A stretch of DNA of 64,000 nucleotides from Candidatus Krumholzibacteriia bacterium. Lineage in GTDB: Bacteria; Krumholzibacteriota; Krumholzibacteriia; LZORAL124-64-63. Of this stretch, positions 25,463 through 35,243 are shown one piece after another; within the stretch, counting starts at the first letter, position 1; the number at the start of each line of letters is the position of its first letter. Where the stretch lies: the NCBI GenBank assembly GCA_016744705.1, contig JADGDU010000007.1, positions 1 through 64,000 of the forward strand, read 5' to 3'. Made by a program: the position numbers and the translations under genes. The notes beneath the pieces were generated by a model. The model was not told the origin of the DNA. It did no database searches and saw only the letters and a list, made by a program, of their open reading frames with translations.

Positions 25463-26143
25463 ATGAATAGCAAAAAGATTTTTGGATTGGCCTGCCTGGC
25501 GCTCATGCTGGGGGCAACCTTGTGGCTGACCGGTTGCGAAAGCGACTCGGTGGCTCCTCACGATGAAACCCCCGAGCTGACGTCTGAAGACGTGGCTTAC
25601 CAGGCCGCGGCTATGGCCTCGGCTGTAGGGATCGTTCTGCCTCAGTTGGTGGAGTTCAGTGAACCTACCAAGAACGAATATTTCTACACTTTTCCTTCTG
25701 GCAGCGATGTCTCGGGAACCGTGCATTTCGATTTCCGCCTTGGCGGTGCCAACGGCAGCCCGGCTCCGTACGATACAGCGGACTGGGGTCACCTTTTCAC
25801 CGCCACCGGGGAGACTGTTTCCTTTGCCGTGGGTATTGGCGGCAGTGTTGAGCTGAAGTTTGATATCCTGGCCGACATCACCCGCACTCCGGACACCGCC
25901 ACCCTGCTTCAGGGCAGTGCCGGAACCTTCACCAGCGGTGCTTACGGCGCAGTGTTCTCTTTTGCTGATCTCGTCGTAGTCCGGGATGGAAATTATCCAT
26001 CCGAGGGCTCCATGGCCTTCACCAGTGGCAACTACACCATTACGGTGGCCTTCGATGGCTCCAACATGGCTGTGGCTACCCTGAACGATAGCCTGAGGTG
26101 GGAAGTGAATCTGGATGATGCCAGCATTACGCCCATCGTATAG
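25463..26143 (+). CDS. Putative lipoprotein, unknown function
   Basis: A 226-aa protein with lipobox LTGC (Cys at about 25). After a short acidic linker it is predicted mostly beta, with segments such as SGTVHFDFRLGG, GGSVELKFDILAD and GNYTITVAFDG. No family recognised. It follows the DUF6588-like barrel gene and precedes a good terminator, so the two likely form a two-gene unit, perhaps a barrel with its surface or periplasmic lipoprotein partner. Confidence 0.7.
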   Translation: MNSKKIFGLACLALMLGATLWLTGCESDSVAPHDETPELTSEDVAYQAAAMASAVGIVLPQLVEFSEPTKNEYFYTFPSGSDVSGTVHFDFRLGGANGSPAPYDTADWGHLFTATGETVSFAVGIGGSVELKFDILADITRTPDTATLLQGSAGTFTSGAYGAVFSFADLVVVRDGNYPSEGSMAFTSGNYTITVAFDGSNMAVATLNDSLRWEVNLDDASITPIV

Positions 26144-26168
26144 CAATTCATTAGACCGGTGAAAAAAC

Positions 26169-26200
26169 AAGGCGGAGTCCTCAGGGGCTCCGCCTTTCTC
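26169..26200 (+). terminator. Rho-independent terminator after lipoprotein gene
   Basis: AAGGCGGAGTCC pairs with GGGCTCCGCCTT (12 bp, one G-U pair) around a 4-nt loop, then TTTCT, 25 nt after the lipoprotein stop. Confidence 0.8.
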
Positions 26201-26538
26201 CGCTACTATCCGAACTCTCAACCACCCGGTTCCTTCCTTCCGGACCGAACCCAGCCTTACGGCCGTGAGTCGCAGATCCAGTCTGGTGCCTGCGCCCGAC
26301 ACGACTTTGCGCTGCCTATAATCGAGACAGACCGTCGAGACCCGGGACAGATATCCAGTTCGGTGATTCTCCGCTTCCGCTCCGTCGTACAAAAACTAAA
26401 TCGCCCTAGCCCGCTCGTGCCAGGGTGAAAATTGAACTCACCTTGTCTGCATTATGAAACAGATAAAGAGATTACTCAAGGAGAGATTTTTTGGTGCTGC
26501 ATACGAGTGTGTGATTGGTGGTGTGGTTTGTGTGCCAC
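26201..26538. other. Intergenic stretch, no feature recognised
   Basis: About 340 bases between the terminator and the stop of the convergent peptidase gene. Open frames here are short and lack ribosome sites or recognisable motifs. No tRNA, repeat or clear hairpin seen. Confidence 0.5.
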
Positions 26539-28278
26539 TCAATCAAGAACACTGCGAACCTCACTCACCCCACACCGCACCCCATCGTACTGCACCAAAA
26601 TCTTTCCACTGCCCTCAACTATCCACTGAACTTCTCTGGTGCCAAAGGCGGGGACAAATGTGGGCACCCGCCAACTACGGTGTTCTACGGCTTCCACCTC
26701 ATCAAAATACCGGTCCACCAAAATGCCACCGGAAATGATGTTAACCTCTTCACCTTCAAGGGTGAATAGGTCATCCCTGACCAACTTTTTGCTTCGGGCC
26801 CGGCTGGACAAAGTGGGAATGGCGCCGCTGTTAACAGCCCGGACACGAACCCGTCGCAACCCGCCTCCCAGATCTTTGATTTCTGTAATTTCAACTTCAA
26901 TGCGCGGCATTTGGGAAGCAGTCCAGATCACGAACATGGCATTGCGGTGCAACATGTCGGGCAGCATCCAACCGGGGCTGGTGCGCACGCTAAACTCTCG
27001 CCAGCCGCCAATTTCGATGGCGCCGTAAGTGGGGTGATCAAAGGCGTGCCAGTCGGTGAACATTTCACCCATCATGAGGTGGTCATTAAATTGTTGCCGC
27101 TCCACTAGCCGGGGTCGGCGAGACCATAAATTGCCATCTTTGCCATTGGTCTCGTCCCGGTATCCGCGGTAGGCCGCCTGGGCGCTCATGTACAACTCGC
27201 CCACGTAGGCATAGGAACCAAAAATCTGGTACAGGAATTCATCAAAATCCCCGTAGGTGGTGTACAGGTCATTCATGCTGACGAGGTAGCGGTAGCCGGG
27301 GACGGTGCGCTCGCCTTCACGTCCCAGGTAGTCAAAAACCTTCAGGTCTTTGGGAGGCATGGGGGGCGATAATTTGCTGCCCGGGCCTCTCAGGAACATG
27401 CCTCCGTAATTGTGGAAGGCAAACCCGAAAGCAATGTTGGGGCGGCTCAAAATGAACTCGGCCAGGGAGCGGGTATTGGAGGTGCTAAAAGGAAAGTCGC
27501 CGCTGCCGTTTTGCACTGATGGCGGTTGCCACTCGAAACCCCAGTTGCGATTCATGTCCAGGTAGCCGGGACCATCTTCGTTGACTTGGCCATCGCCATC
27601 ATCATCCAGGCCTTCATGCCCCAGACGTGTCCATTGGCCTTGCTCGCCCGGCTTGATGCGCACCATGACGCGGGGGTCACCGGCGTGGGTTTTCCATTGG
27701 CCGTGGGGATCGGCAATGCGCATATGCAGGATGCGGCCGTCGCCATCCAGATCATTGGGGGCGTCTTCGTCCTGAAGACCATCGCGGTCATCATCGTGGG
27801 GCACCCGGGCGGTGCGGCCGATGTTGTAGTTGCCGGGATCGGTAAAATACCGCGCGCGGCTGTCCACGTTGATGGTGGGGATAATGTAGAAAGAGGCCTG
27901 GTCCAAAAGTTCGGTGATGCGGTCCCACTGGCCGTGTTTTGTCAGCAGGGTCCACGCCGTGTACAGGCACACTTCCGTGGCCTGAATTTCGTTGCCGTGC
28001 ACGGCGCCGTCCACATACATGGCGGGTTTGGTTTCGGCTTTGCCCGTCTTTTCGTTGGTGATGGTCAGGCACCATATTTCCCGGCCTTCGAGGCTCTGGC
28101 CCAGAGATTCCAATTCCGTCAGGTGAGGCCAGGCTTTGTGCATTTGCTTGAGGGCATCGGTGACCATGTCCTGGTCGTAATAATGATCCCAGGTGAGATT
28201 GGGTTGCCCGGAAAAACCCACAGAAGGAAGGCTGCATATGAGAAAAACAGCCATGAGAAACAAACTCAGGGTTTTCAT
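26539..28278 (-). CDS. Secreted M14-family zinc carboxypeptidase
   Basis: A 579-aa exported protein with a signal peptide (to about 23). Zinc ligands fit the M14 fold: HGNE (His94, Glu97) in VDGAVHGNEIQATE and His289 in FAFHNYGG, with the substrate-binding region DMNRNWGFEW near 241-250. Between them lie Asp-rich calcium-binding segments (DDDRDGLQDEDAPNDLDGDGR near 162-182 and LDDDGDGQVNEDGPG near 224-238), typical of secreted thrombospondin-3-like inserts. The C-terminal about 100 residues form a beta domain. It would trim peptides outside the cell or in the periplasm. Its ATG overlaps the upstream peptidase-like stop (ATGA) and has GGAGG 6 nt before it. Confidence 0.88.
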   Translation of the reverse strand: MKTLSLFLMAVFLICSLPSVGFSGQPNLTWDHYYDQDMVTDALKQMHKAWPHLTELESLGQSLEGREIWCLTITNEKTGKAETKPAMYVDGAVHGNEIQATEVCLYTAWTLLTKHGQWDRITELLDQASFYIIPTINVDSRARYFTDPGNYNIGRTARVPHDDDRDGLQDEDAPNDLDGDGRILHMRIADPHGQWKTHAGDPRVMVRIKPGEQGQWTRLGHEGLDDDGDGQVNEDGPGYLDMNRNWGFEWQPPSVQNGSGDFPFSTSNTRSLAEFILSRPNIAFGFAFHNYGGMFLRGPGSKLSPPMPPKDLKVFDYLGREGERTVPGYRYLVSMNDLYTTYGDFDEFLYQIFGSYAYVGELYMSAQAAYRGYRDETNGKDGNLWSRRPRLVERQQFNDHLMMGEMFTDWHAFDHPTYGAIEIGGWREFSVRTSPGWMLPDMLHRNAMFVIWTASQMPRIEVEITEIKDLGGGLRRVRVRAVNSGAIPTLSSRARSKKLVRDDLFTLEGEEVNIISGGILVDRYFDEVEAVEHRSWRVPTFVPAFGTREVQWIVEGSGKILVQYDGVRCGVSEVRSVLD

Positions 28279-30107
28279 TTCTGGCCTCCTTTGGTCTGGG
28301 TGTTCAGGCTCTTGGTGATGCTTCCCAGGGATGGGGCCTCAGCCGTGACGTCCAACTTTGCTCCAGGTTTCAAACGTATCAGCCAGCGCACCTTGGCACT
28401 GCCATGAGCTGGCAGGTGATCCACCATGGCCCGGGGGCGGCCTTCCAAAATTTCCACACCTGAGAGGGTAACCACCACAGGGGGCACTCGGCGGGTTCGC
28501 GAGCCCTGGGCTGTGGGGTAGGGGATGGGTCCGGCATTTTCCACCCAGACGTTGAGTTCATAAACATTGGCCCCCTTGGGGGTCAGTTCCATAGTCCCAA
28601 ATTTGAGTTCGGGCAACCATTGGGGCAAGCTGGCCAGGGCTCGGACGGGAGTGGCCAGTAACGAGTTCACCAGGGCCACCGGTGGAGTGGTGGTGGCGTA
28701 GGGAACCTGCCCGCCAACCAAGACCGTTGTGTCGTCGGGCAGCTTCACTTTTTCCCAGGCTTGCAAACCACGCCAATCATTCAGTTTGGTGTTCTCCTGA
28801 GCCTCCAGGCCATAATCCAAAAGAGCCCGCTGCTTATCACTGAAGGGTTTTTCTTCTGCCGTTTCCGTAGAATCAACTTCAGCTTCCATGGGCAATGTCC
28901 AAAAATCTACGGCAAATGTAGGCACTCCAAACTGGAAGTATCCCCACTCTTCCACCGATCCCACGGTGGATTTTGCCGAGGGTAAACGTTCTCCATTCAA
29001 TCCGGCCTTTTCCAGAATCTCACTGTAATCTGCGCCCACGGCATGCCACCAGCCCAGATCCTCAGGATCCACCTTGGTGGCGGCATCTTCTTCCAGATAA
29101 GTGCGCACCTGGCGCTCAGAAACTTCCTTCTGGCCAGTGAATTCCTGCACCAACTCTTTCAGCTGATCCATGGAGAAGGGCTTCCCGGGGGGCACTCCCA
29201 GAGCGCCGGCCCAACGTTCAGGAAGCGAATATTTTCCGCCTTTGGAGGGCTCATCCAAGACAGGCAAATGGCGCAGGTTGTTGGCCCGATCCAGCACCAA
29301 AATCATACCGATATCAGGGTGTCCGTAAGCGAATTCAAGGATGGCTCTGGATTCCAGTTGGTCGGCGGCCCAACGCCCGCCTGCGTTGGTCCAGTGCACA
29401 AAACGGTGAGGGAAATTCCGGCCGGGATTCACGCCGCCGGGGCCGTCCTCGTTGAACAGGCCATCGCCGTCATTGTCGATGCCTTCAGTTTCTTTGCGAT
29501 ACAATCCACGCTGGCCCACGGCTGGGTCGGCTTTGACGGCCAACAGAGGTTCTTCCTCGCTGATCATCCAGGAGCCGGCCGCATCGGGCACCAGCATGGT
29601 GGTGATCAGGCCGTCACCGTTCAGGTCTTCAGGAGGGTCTTCGCCAAACTCCCCATCACGATCTTCATCTACGGAGGCTAAGTTGAGGCCGCCTTTGTGT
29701 CGGGCTTTGGCGAAAAAAGCGGCCGCACCGTCGGGGTTGGCTGCGGGTAAAATATACCAACGCACCGAGCCCATATCTGAGGGACTGTCCGCATAAAGAA
29801 TATCTCCCGCCAGTCGCAAGGCCGCTTCGCTTCCCAAGGGAGACAGCCCGCTCATATTACCAATGACCAGCACTCCTGGTCGCTCATGAGATTGCACAGG
29901 ATGGATGGTCAGCAGGTTCATTTGGGCACCCGAGGCGGTGGTGCCGATGCTTTCCAAGGTGGTGCGTTTGGATTGGCCAAAATCCTTAAGGCGTGTGTGG
30001 ATGTCTTTGTTGGAATGCCAGGCATCGTCGGTGCCGGCCCAAGAGGCCTGGGGTAAAATCAGCACCAACAACAAGAAAGAAAGGACCGGGGATATCCGGA
30101 GAACCAT
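28275..30107 (-). CDS. M14 peptidase-like protein lacking zinc-binding residues
   Basis: A 610-aa exported paralogue of the downstream peptidase. The signal peptide runs to about residue 24. The region equivalent to GAVHGNE reads GNMSGLSPLGSEAAL, with Ser86 and Ser89 where His and Glu would be, and the third-ligand region is IGMILVLDRANNL instead of a FHNYGG motif. The Asp-rich segments (VDEDRDGEFGEDPPEDLNGDG, IDNDGDGLFNEDGPGG) and the NPGRNFPHRF substrate region are kept, so the fold is probably intact but catalysis by zinc is not. It may be a binding protein or a regulator of the active neighbour. Start at ATG 30107 is preceded by GAGGT; an earlier in-frame start is weaker. Confidence 0.75.
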   Translation of the reverse strand: MVLRISPVLSFLLLVLILPQASWAGTDDAWHSNKDIHTRLKDFGQSKRTTLESIGTTASGAQMNLLTIHPVQSHERPGVLVIGNMSGLSPLGSEAALRLAGDILYADSPSDMGSVRWYILPAANPDGAAAFFAKARHKGGLNLASVDEDRDGEFGEDPPEDLNGDGLITTMLVPDAAGSWMISEEEPLLAVKADPAVGQRGLYRKETEGIDNDGDGLFNEDGPGGVNPGRNFPHRFVHWTNAGGRWAADQLESRAILEFAYGHPDIGMILVLDRANNLRHLPVLDEPSKGGKYSLPERWAGALGVPPGKPFSMDQLKELVQEFTGQKEVSERQVRTYLEEDAATKVDPEDLGWWHAVGADYSEILEKAGLNGERLPSAKSTVGSVEEWGYFQFGVPTFAVDFWTLPMEAEVDSTETAEEKPFSDKQRALLDYGLEAQENTKLNDWRGLQAWEKVKLPDDTTVLVGGQVPYATTTPPVALVNSLLATPVRALASLPQWLPELKFGTMELTPKGANVYELNVWVENAGPIPYPTAQGSRTRRVPPVVVTLSGVEILEGRPRAMVDHLPAHGSAKVRWLIRLKPGAKLDVTAEAPSLGSITKSLNTQTKGGQK

Positions 30108-30171
30108 GCGGCACCTCAAAAGGAAGGGGAAGGCCAAGCCGTGACGATGTTGGGGGCATTATACCCCCAAT

Positions 30172-31071
30172 TCAAGGCTGGGACAAGGATTTGGGCGGGC
30201 CATCGCGCAAGGCCAGGGCCAGGAAGACGAGGGCGGTCGCCACTAGAAATCTGGGTGAAATCACTTCATCGCGGAAAACAATCCCCAACACCGAAGCGAC
30301 CACCGGTTGCAGGAAAATGTACATGGCCGCCCGGGTGGCCTGCACTCTTTTGACGGCCCAGAGGTTGAGATAATAAGTAAGGACTGTGGCGCCAAAAATT
30401 ACAAAAATGATGGCCGTCAGCACAAGAGGGGTCAGCTGGGAAAACTGTGTATGGAAAAGATCTTTGCCCCCGTAGGCCATCATGCCCAGGGCTCCAAAGA
30501 AAAAGACCACACCAGTGGCTGCCCATGGATCGTTGCGCGCCATAACTCGTTTGCTGATGACAAAGAACATGGCGAAGCTGGCGGCATTGGCCAGGATCAT
30601 CAAGTCACCAGCCATGTATTGGCTGTTCATTTGAAACTGATCGGCTTTCAACAGGATCATCACTCCGGTGATGCCGGCCAGAAAGCTGAAAGACTTCATC
30701 CAGGAAAGCTTTTCCTGCCGTGAAATGACGGAAAACAAAAGTACGAATGTGGGGATTTGGCTGCAGAGCAAAGCTGACCGGCTCACCGTAGTGCGGGAAA
30801 GGCCTTCCAGGAAAAATCCTTGATTCAATACGATGCCAAAAAAGGAACTCAAAGCCAACAGTGCGGTGTCGCGTTTCGAGGGCAACTTGTGCTTTCCTAT
30901 CAGAACCACACCCAGCAGAACCAAAAAGGCCGAACTGGTGCGCATGGCGGCCCAGGCTCCGGGAGTCATGTAGGAAAGAATATATTTGCTGGCCAGATAA
31001 TTAATGCCGAAAAGAACCTGAACTGAGATCAGGGCTGCGCGGATGCGTCTCTGGCTGGATTCTGGAGTCAT
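30172..31071 (-). CDS. EamA/DMT-family transporter
   Basis: A 299-aa inner-membrane protein with ten predicted helices in two EamA repeats. Repeat 1 contains FGINYLASKYILSYMTPGAWAAMRTSSAFLVLLG in outline and repeat 2 ends VQATRAAMYIFLQPVVASVLGIVFRDEVISPRFLVATALVFLALAL, both characteristic of the drug/metabolite transporter family. Members export amino acids, metabolites or drugs; substrate is unknown here. It lies 64 nt after the end of the convergently facing window segment boundary at 31092 and upstream of the peptidase pair, but the 64-nt gap to the next gene does not prove an operon. Confidence 0.88.
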   Translation of the reverse strand: MTPESSQRRIRAALISVQVLFGINYLASKYILSYMTPGAWAAMRTSSAFLVLLGVVLIGKHKLPSKRDTALLALSSFFGIVLNQGFFLEGLSRTTVSRSALLCSQIPTFVLLFSVISRQEKLSWMKSFSFLAGITGVMILLKADQFQMNSQYMAGDLMILANAASFAMFFVISKRVMARNDPWAATGVVFFFGALGMMAYGGKDLFHTQFSQLTPLVLTAIIFVIFGATVLTYYLNLWAVKRVQATRAAMYIFLQPVVASVLGIVFRDEVISPRFLVATALVFLALALRDGPPKSLSQP

Positions 31072-31091
31072 ACTGCAATGGTCCTCTGCAC

Positions 31092-31130
31092 AAAAAAAAG
31101 AAGAGGTCGGTTTGGCGTCCGGCCTCTTCT
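31092..31130 (-). terminator. Rho-independent terminator of the chemoreceptor unit
   Basis: AGAAGAGGTCGG and CCGGCCTCTTCT pair over 12 bp (one G-U); read on the minus strand the stem is followed by eight T. It is 55 nt beyond the chemoreceptor stop. Confidence 0.85.
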
Positions 31131-31185
31131 GAAGGTTATCAAGTCGGGCGGCTACAGCATAACGCCCTGGGTTCCTCAGGGAAAC

Positions 31186-32772
31186 CTAGAAATCATCATC
31201 ATCCAAAGGAATGACCTGATCTGGGCTACCGGAGGGCACAAAGGCCTTGGCCGGAGCGGGCATGGAAAACGTTTCCATTTCACTGGCATAGCCATCGACA
31301 GAGGGCATTGTTTCAATAATGTCTCTCTTGGCTTCAGGCTGAAGCGGTTGGGATCCGCCGGTGATGATCACCTGCAACTGAGTCACCATGTTGTTCAGAT
31401 CGCCGGCCAGAGATGACATTTCCCGGCTGGCGGCTGCCGATTCTTCAGCGCTGGCGCTGTTGCTTTGAGTGACATTGTCAATCTGATTCACGGCGGCGTT
31501 GATCTGGGAAATACCCCGAGATTGCTCAGCGGAAGAGGTGGTCATCTCGCCCACTAAACCGGCTGCACCCTGAACCCGGGTGCTGATTTGACCCAGAATT
31601 TTACTCACTTCTGAAGCCATGGCCACACCGTGGTCGGCATTGCTTTGGCTTTCGTCGATGAGTGCGCTGGTGCTTTGGGCCGCCTCTGCGCTCCGTTTGG
31701 CCAGGTTACGAACTTCTTCTGCCACGACAGCAAAGCCCTTGCCTGCATCACCGGCACGGGCTGCTTCCACTGCAGCATTTAAAGCCAGCAAGTTGGTTTG
31801 GAACGCAATCTCATCAATGGTCTTGATGATTTTGGACGTTTCATCACTGCTGCCTTTGATCTTTTCAATAGCCTGGGTCATGCGCTCCATGGCATCCTGG
31901 CCATTTTGCGCTGCTTCCTGGGCTTTGTTGGTTTCCTGGCTGGCCTGTTCTGCGCTTTCGCTGTTTTGCTTTGTTTGAGCAGACAGTTCTTCCAGGGAAG
32001 CTGCGGTTTGTTCCAGAGCCGAAGCCTGGTTGGCCGTTCCGTCGCTGAGTGTTTCGCTGGAGGACGAAACCTGGTCAGCGGAACGGGCCACATGGGCACT
32101 GCTCTGGCTCAAGCCGGCCACCACCTTGTTTACGGGACCGGTGATGATCCGTGCCAAAAGCAACCAGGTCAAACCGGCCAATAAAACAAGACCGATCAGA
32201 GTGATGCCGCCAGTCCAATATGCCATGTTCCAGGCAGCTTTTTCCCCTGCCTTGTCTGCATCCAGCACCATGGCATCGATATTGGTTTTGACTGATTCGT
32301 ACACATTATTGGAATGGGCATGAGACAGTCCCACCACCACCGAGCCCACTTCTTCGCCATCAAAGTGAATGGGATGAACTTTATCTTCCACGTCCTTGGC
32401 CTCAGAGGAATACTCTTCGGTCAGTGCGGCGCCATCGGACCCATAAAAATTGACGTAAACAAACTCGTCATCCTTCATGGTGATTTGGGCCAGGCTGGCC
32501 AACGCTTCAAAATCGTATCCCACAATGTAGGTTGCGCCAATTTCAGCCAGCAAAGCAGCTGTGGCTACTTCTTTACCAAGAAGTTCCTCTTCCAGCAGGA
32601 GTATTTCTTCCTCCTGGATGCTCCTCATCAACTGAACGAATGACGCCGCCTGTTGGGATTGATTGCTCCGGCTCTTAATCAGGGACACAACCCCAGAGCC
32701 GGTTTGGATGACCAAAATCGCCAAAGAAATGGCCACCAGAAATTTTGCTGTAATACCCGACTTGCTGAACAT
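31186..32772 (-). CDS. Methyl-accepting chemotaxis protein
   Basis: A 528-aa transmembrane receptor. TM1 is near 6-30; a periplasmic sensor of about 150 residues follows; TM2 ([20 protein letters not shown]) leads into a HAMP region ([10 protein letters not shown]). The cytoplasmic signalling domain carries the conserved hairpin tip [46 protein letters not shown], which contacts CheA/CheW. No C-terminal CheR-binding pentapeptide of the NWETF type is seen; the tail is acidic (DDDDF). ATG at 32772 has GGGGGAAAAA upstream. It starts 17 nt after the stop of a PhnD-like binding protein, so the binding protein may present ligand to this receptor. Confidence 0.93.
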   Translation of the reverse strand: MFSKSGITAKFLVAISLAILVIQTGSGVVSLIKSRSNQSQQAASFVQLMRSIQEEEILLLEEELLGKEVATAALLAEIGATYIVGYDFEALASLAQITMKDDEFVYVNFYGSDGAALTEEYSSEAKDVEDKVHPIHFDGEEVGSVVVGLSHAHSNNVYESVKTNIDAMVLDADKAGEKAAWNMAYWTGGITLIGLVLLAGLTWLLLARIITGPVNKVVAGLSQSSAHVARSADQVSSSSETLSDGTANQASALEQTAASLEELSAQTKQNSESAEQASQETNKAQEAAQNGQDAMERMTQAIEKIKGSSDETSKIIKTIDEIAFQTNLLALNAAVEAARAGDAGKGFAVVAEEVRNLAKRSAEAAQSTSALIDESQSNADHGVAMASEVSKILGQISTRVQGAAGLVGEMTTSSAEQSRGISQINAAVNQIDNVTQSNSASAEESAAASREMSSLAGDLNNMVTQLQVIITGGSQPLQPEAKRDIIETMPSVDGYASEMETFSMPAPAKAFVPSGSPDQVIPLDDDDF

Positions 32773-32789
32773 AGTCTTTTTCCCCCTAG

Positions 32790-33680
32790 TTACTGAATCA
32801 CTGCAAAGGCACCATATTTGATAGTCGTCAAACATTCTCGCACGGGTGCATAATCAGCAGGGGCTTCCCAGCCGACGATTTTTGCTGTGGTGGCCGCTTT
32901 ATGATCCTTGTCCAGTGCCATCAGGGCAGTGGCTAGTTTTTCAGCGGTGGCAGCATCAGTGTGGCTGCAGGCGGCCATGGGCCACTCAGGGTACAGACGT
33001 GTGGAATGCACAAAGGGGAAATCATCCTGCACCTGGTTGATGATGCGGAAGTCGGCCAAGTTGATTTTGCCTTCATCAGCCATACGTTCCATGGTATCAC
33101 TGCGCACACTGCCCACTTCACAGGCACCGTTTTTAACAGCTAACACCACATTGTCATGCTTGTTGCCGAACATGAACTTGGCGCAATCAGTTTCGGGATT
33201 GATGCCGTTGTCCATGAGCAGACGCCAGGCCATCTGGGCTCCGCCAAAGGATGATTTTTTAACAACCATGAATTTCTTGCCCTTGATATCGGCCAGGGTT
33301 TGCACGGGGCTGTCCTGGCGCACCAGGACCACTCCACCAAAGGTGCTCAAGGCGTTTCCTTTTCGGGAATTGACCAGGGTGGAAATAGCTTGCACATCAT
33401 ATTTCTTTTCCAGCTCAACGTAGAAAGCACTGTTGGCCAGGACAAAGTCCACTTTGCCACCGGTGACGGCAGGTTCCACAGCTTCGAATTTCAAGGGCAC
33501 GATGGATACTTTTTCGCCCATCTGCTCTGTCAGGTATTTGCCCATGGCTCCCCATTTTTGCATGCACTTGGGGGCGCCGCGTTTAGCCAGCACACCAATT
33601 TTCACAGCAGCGAATGCACCCTGTGGAACCATCATGGCCACCAAAGCCACAAAAAGCAGTGCTATCGTAAATTTTTTCAT
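32790..33680 (-). CDS. PhnD/SsuA-like periplasmic substrate-binding protein paired with the chemoreceptor
   Basis: A 296-aa exported protein of the phosphate/phosphite/phosphonate binding (PhnD-like) family: signal peptide ending [29 protein letters not shown], then [21 protein letters not shown] and the late [34 protein letters not shown] segment. No ABC ATPase or permease lies nearby; the next gene is a chemoreceptor. The family also includes sensory periplasmic proteins that feed kinases or receptors. ATG at 33680 has AAGGAGG 7 nt upstream, better than the ATG two codons earlier. Ligand unknown; phosphonate-like anions are only one option. Confidence 0.82.
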   Translation of the reverse strand: MKKFTIALLFVALVAMMVPQGAFAAVKIGVLAKRGAPKCMQKWGAMGKYLTEQMGEKVSIVPLKFEAVEPAVTGGKVDFVLANSAFYVELEKKYDVQAISTLVNSRKGNALSTFGGVVLVRQDSPVQTLADIKGKKFMVVKKSSFGGAQMAWRLLMDNGINPETDCAKFMFGNKHDNVVLAVKNGACEVGSVRSDTMERMADEGKINLADFRIINQVQDDFPFVHSTRLYPEWPMAACSHTDAATAEKLATALMALDKDHKAATTAKIVGWEAPADYAPVRECLTTIKYGAFAVIQ

Positions 33681-33878
33681 TGCCATTCCTCCTTTTGACA
33701 CCGGAAATTTCATATTTTTTAGGACAAGACAGACAGCTCCTGTCTTCTCTATGGGGTTATCGGGAACTCTCCGTGATTTCTTTAGTGTCAAGCTACAGAG
33801 GTGCCGCAGCAGGTTCGATTCCGTTGCCAAGCGGCCTGTTACATACTATGATCTGCAACTGGTTCGGGCATTTTCCTC

Positions 33879-34529
33879 ATGGGAGAAAAAAATTTGGTGA
33901 AAGCATTTTATAGCATTGTGATCCTGATGGTGGTCCTCGCCGGAGCTGGTTTGGTCCAGGCAGAGGAAAAACCAGGCAGCCAGGTGGTTGTAGAAGCAGG
34001 GATGGTTGTGCCTTACGGGCATTTGGGCGCCGATTTTGATAAAACGCGCTTGGGCTTTGGGGCCTCCCGGGGCCTGGAAATAGGGTTCAGTTACCGGATC
34101 TTCCTTTCGGAAACGGTATCCATTGCCCCTACCTTTTTGTTTTTGGATTATGGCAGTTACAACGGTTCTCATGCAGATGTTGGCGATTTTCGGATTCAAA
34201 CATCCTCTTATCGCTACGGTGCCGAGTTGATGGTCAAGATGCCTGGCTCCGACAAACGACCCCGCCCTTTCCTGGCTTTTGGTGCCGGAATTTACCGTAA
34301 TCGGGTCACCGGTTTTTATCATGACTACACCAAGGCTTTGGACCAATCCATCAATACCATGGGTTATTCTGTGCGGGCAGGAGTGCAGATCATCGGCCTT
34401 GAATTCAGCGTGGTGTACAATATCAACCGGTTTAACACTTGGCAGTTCTACCAGTCTGATTATCGGGAACGATACAACTGGGACAATGTGAGCCTCAGGG
34501 CCGGATGGTTGATCCCCTTCGGGGAATAA
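33879..34529 (+). CDS. Small outer-membrane beta-barrel protein
   Basis: A 216-aa protein with a signal peptide (to VQA at about 28) and eight or so amphipathic strands: SQVVVEAGMVVPYGHLG at the start and WDNVSLRAGWLIPFGE at the end, resembling OmpX/OmpA-like outer-membrane barrel domains (PF13505 type). The start is uncertain: ATG 33879 is used, with TTG 33894 and GTG 33897 as alternatives better placed after GGGAGA. Isolated gene facing a fibronectin-like gene across a shared terminator. Role unknown. Confidence 0.6.
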   Translation: MGEKNLVKAFYSIVILMVVLAGAGLVQAEEKPGSQVVVEAGMVVPYGHLGADFDKTRLGFGASRGLEIGFSYRIFLSETVSIAPTFLFLDYGSYNGSHADVGDFRIQTSSYRYGAELMVKMPGSDKRPRPFLAFGAGIYRNRVTGFYHDYTKALDQSINTMGYSVRAGVQIIGLEFSVVYNINRFNTWQFYQSDYRERYNWDNVSLRAGWLIPFGE

Positions 34530-34551
34530 CCTCCTGCCATATTCACACAAA

Positions 34552-34587
34552 AAACCGCCGGCTGCACCCATGTGCGGCCGGCGGTTT
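34552..34587. terminator. Bidirectional terminator
   Basis: AAACCGCCGGC and GCCGGCGGTTT form an 11-bp stem with a 14-nt loop. A-rich sequence upstream and TTTCCATTT downstream allow it to act for both the barrel gene and the convergent small secreted gene. Confidence 0.75.
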
Positions 34588-34608
34588 CCATTTCGCCTTC
34601 AAGAGAAT

Positions 34609-34965
34609 TTAGAAGATGATTGGTTTCCCTGGCTGGCCGGGAGCGCCCAGATCTGGAGTGTAGGCGTCACTGGGCAATGAATAACCACCCTGACGAGATT
34701 GAGCATCCACCCCGGCCACTCTGATTTGATGGGTCTGGCCCACTGTGGCTGTCAGGGTATAACTGTTGGAGGCCGAAGTGGCGATTTGGGTAAAAGTTCC
34801 CCCATTGACGGAATGCTGAATCACATAATGATCCACAGGTGAACCGTCGGTTGGGGCAGACCACGAGTAGCTGACGGGCAGTTCTGTCTGGGCCATGGCA
34901 GAGCCTTGAATCAGAATTAGGGAAAGGGCTCCGAGAATAATCAGGGTGGTATTGAATCGTTTCAT
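34609..34965 (-). CDS. Small secreted fibronectin type III-like protein
   Basis: A 118-aa exported protein: signal peptide to MAQ at about 26, then one fibronectin type III-like domain with SYSWSAPTDGSPVDHYVIQHSVNGG (W and Y core residues), SNSYTLTATVGQTHQIRVAGVDAQSRQG and a proline-rich tail LGAPGQPGKPIIF. ATG at 34965 chosen because it begins a clean signal peptide; earlier in-frame sequence is not protein-like. Probably a binding or adhesion module. Partners unknown. Confidence 0.65.
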   Translation of the reverse strand: MKRFNTTLIILGALSLILIQGSAMAQTELPVSYSWSAPTDGSPVDHYVIQHSVNGGTFTQIATSASNSYTLTATVGQTHQIRVAGVDAQSRQGGYSLPSDAYTPDLGAPGQPGKPIIF

Positions 34966-35243
34966 GAGGCTGCTCTTTTCGGCGAAATTTGGAATTGAGT
35001 GTGATAAAGTCTCTTGTTGGGGGAGTTGCAAAGGGGATGCCAGCAGCTCAGGTCTGGTTCCGGCCTGGAAAAAGACCATGGGAGAGTGGATATTAGAGCT
35101 GTGAGGCCTTGTTCCCCTGTGGGATGAGGCCCCGGAACCCAACCTTGAAGCCACTGCATTTTGCACCTGTTTTGCTTTATTCGTGCAGCTTGCAAGTGGG
35201 AAGGATTCATTTTGATTCTGAAACTCAACGTCGGTTAAGTGAG

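Noticed and set aside
33812..33822. GGTTCGATTCC, a tRNA T-loop-like string
   Set aside because: No matching T-stem, anticodon arm or acceptor stem can be folded around it.
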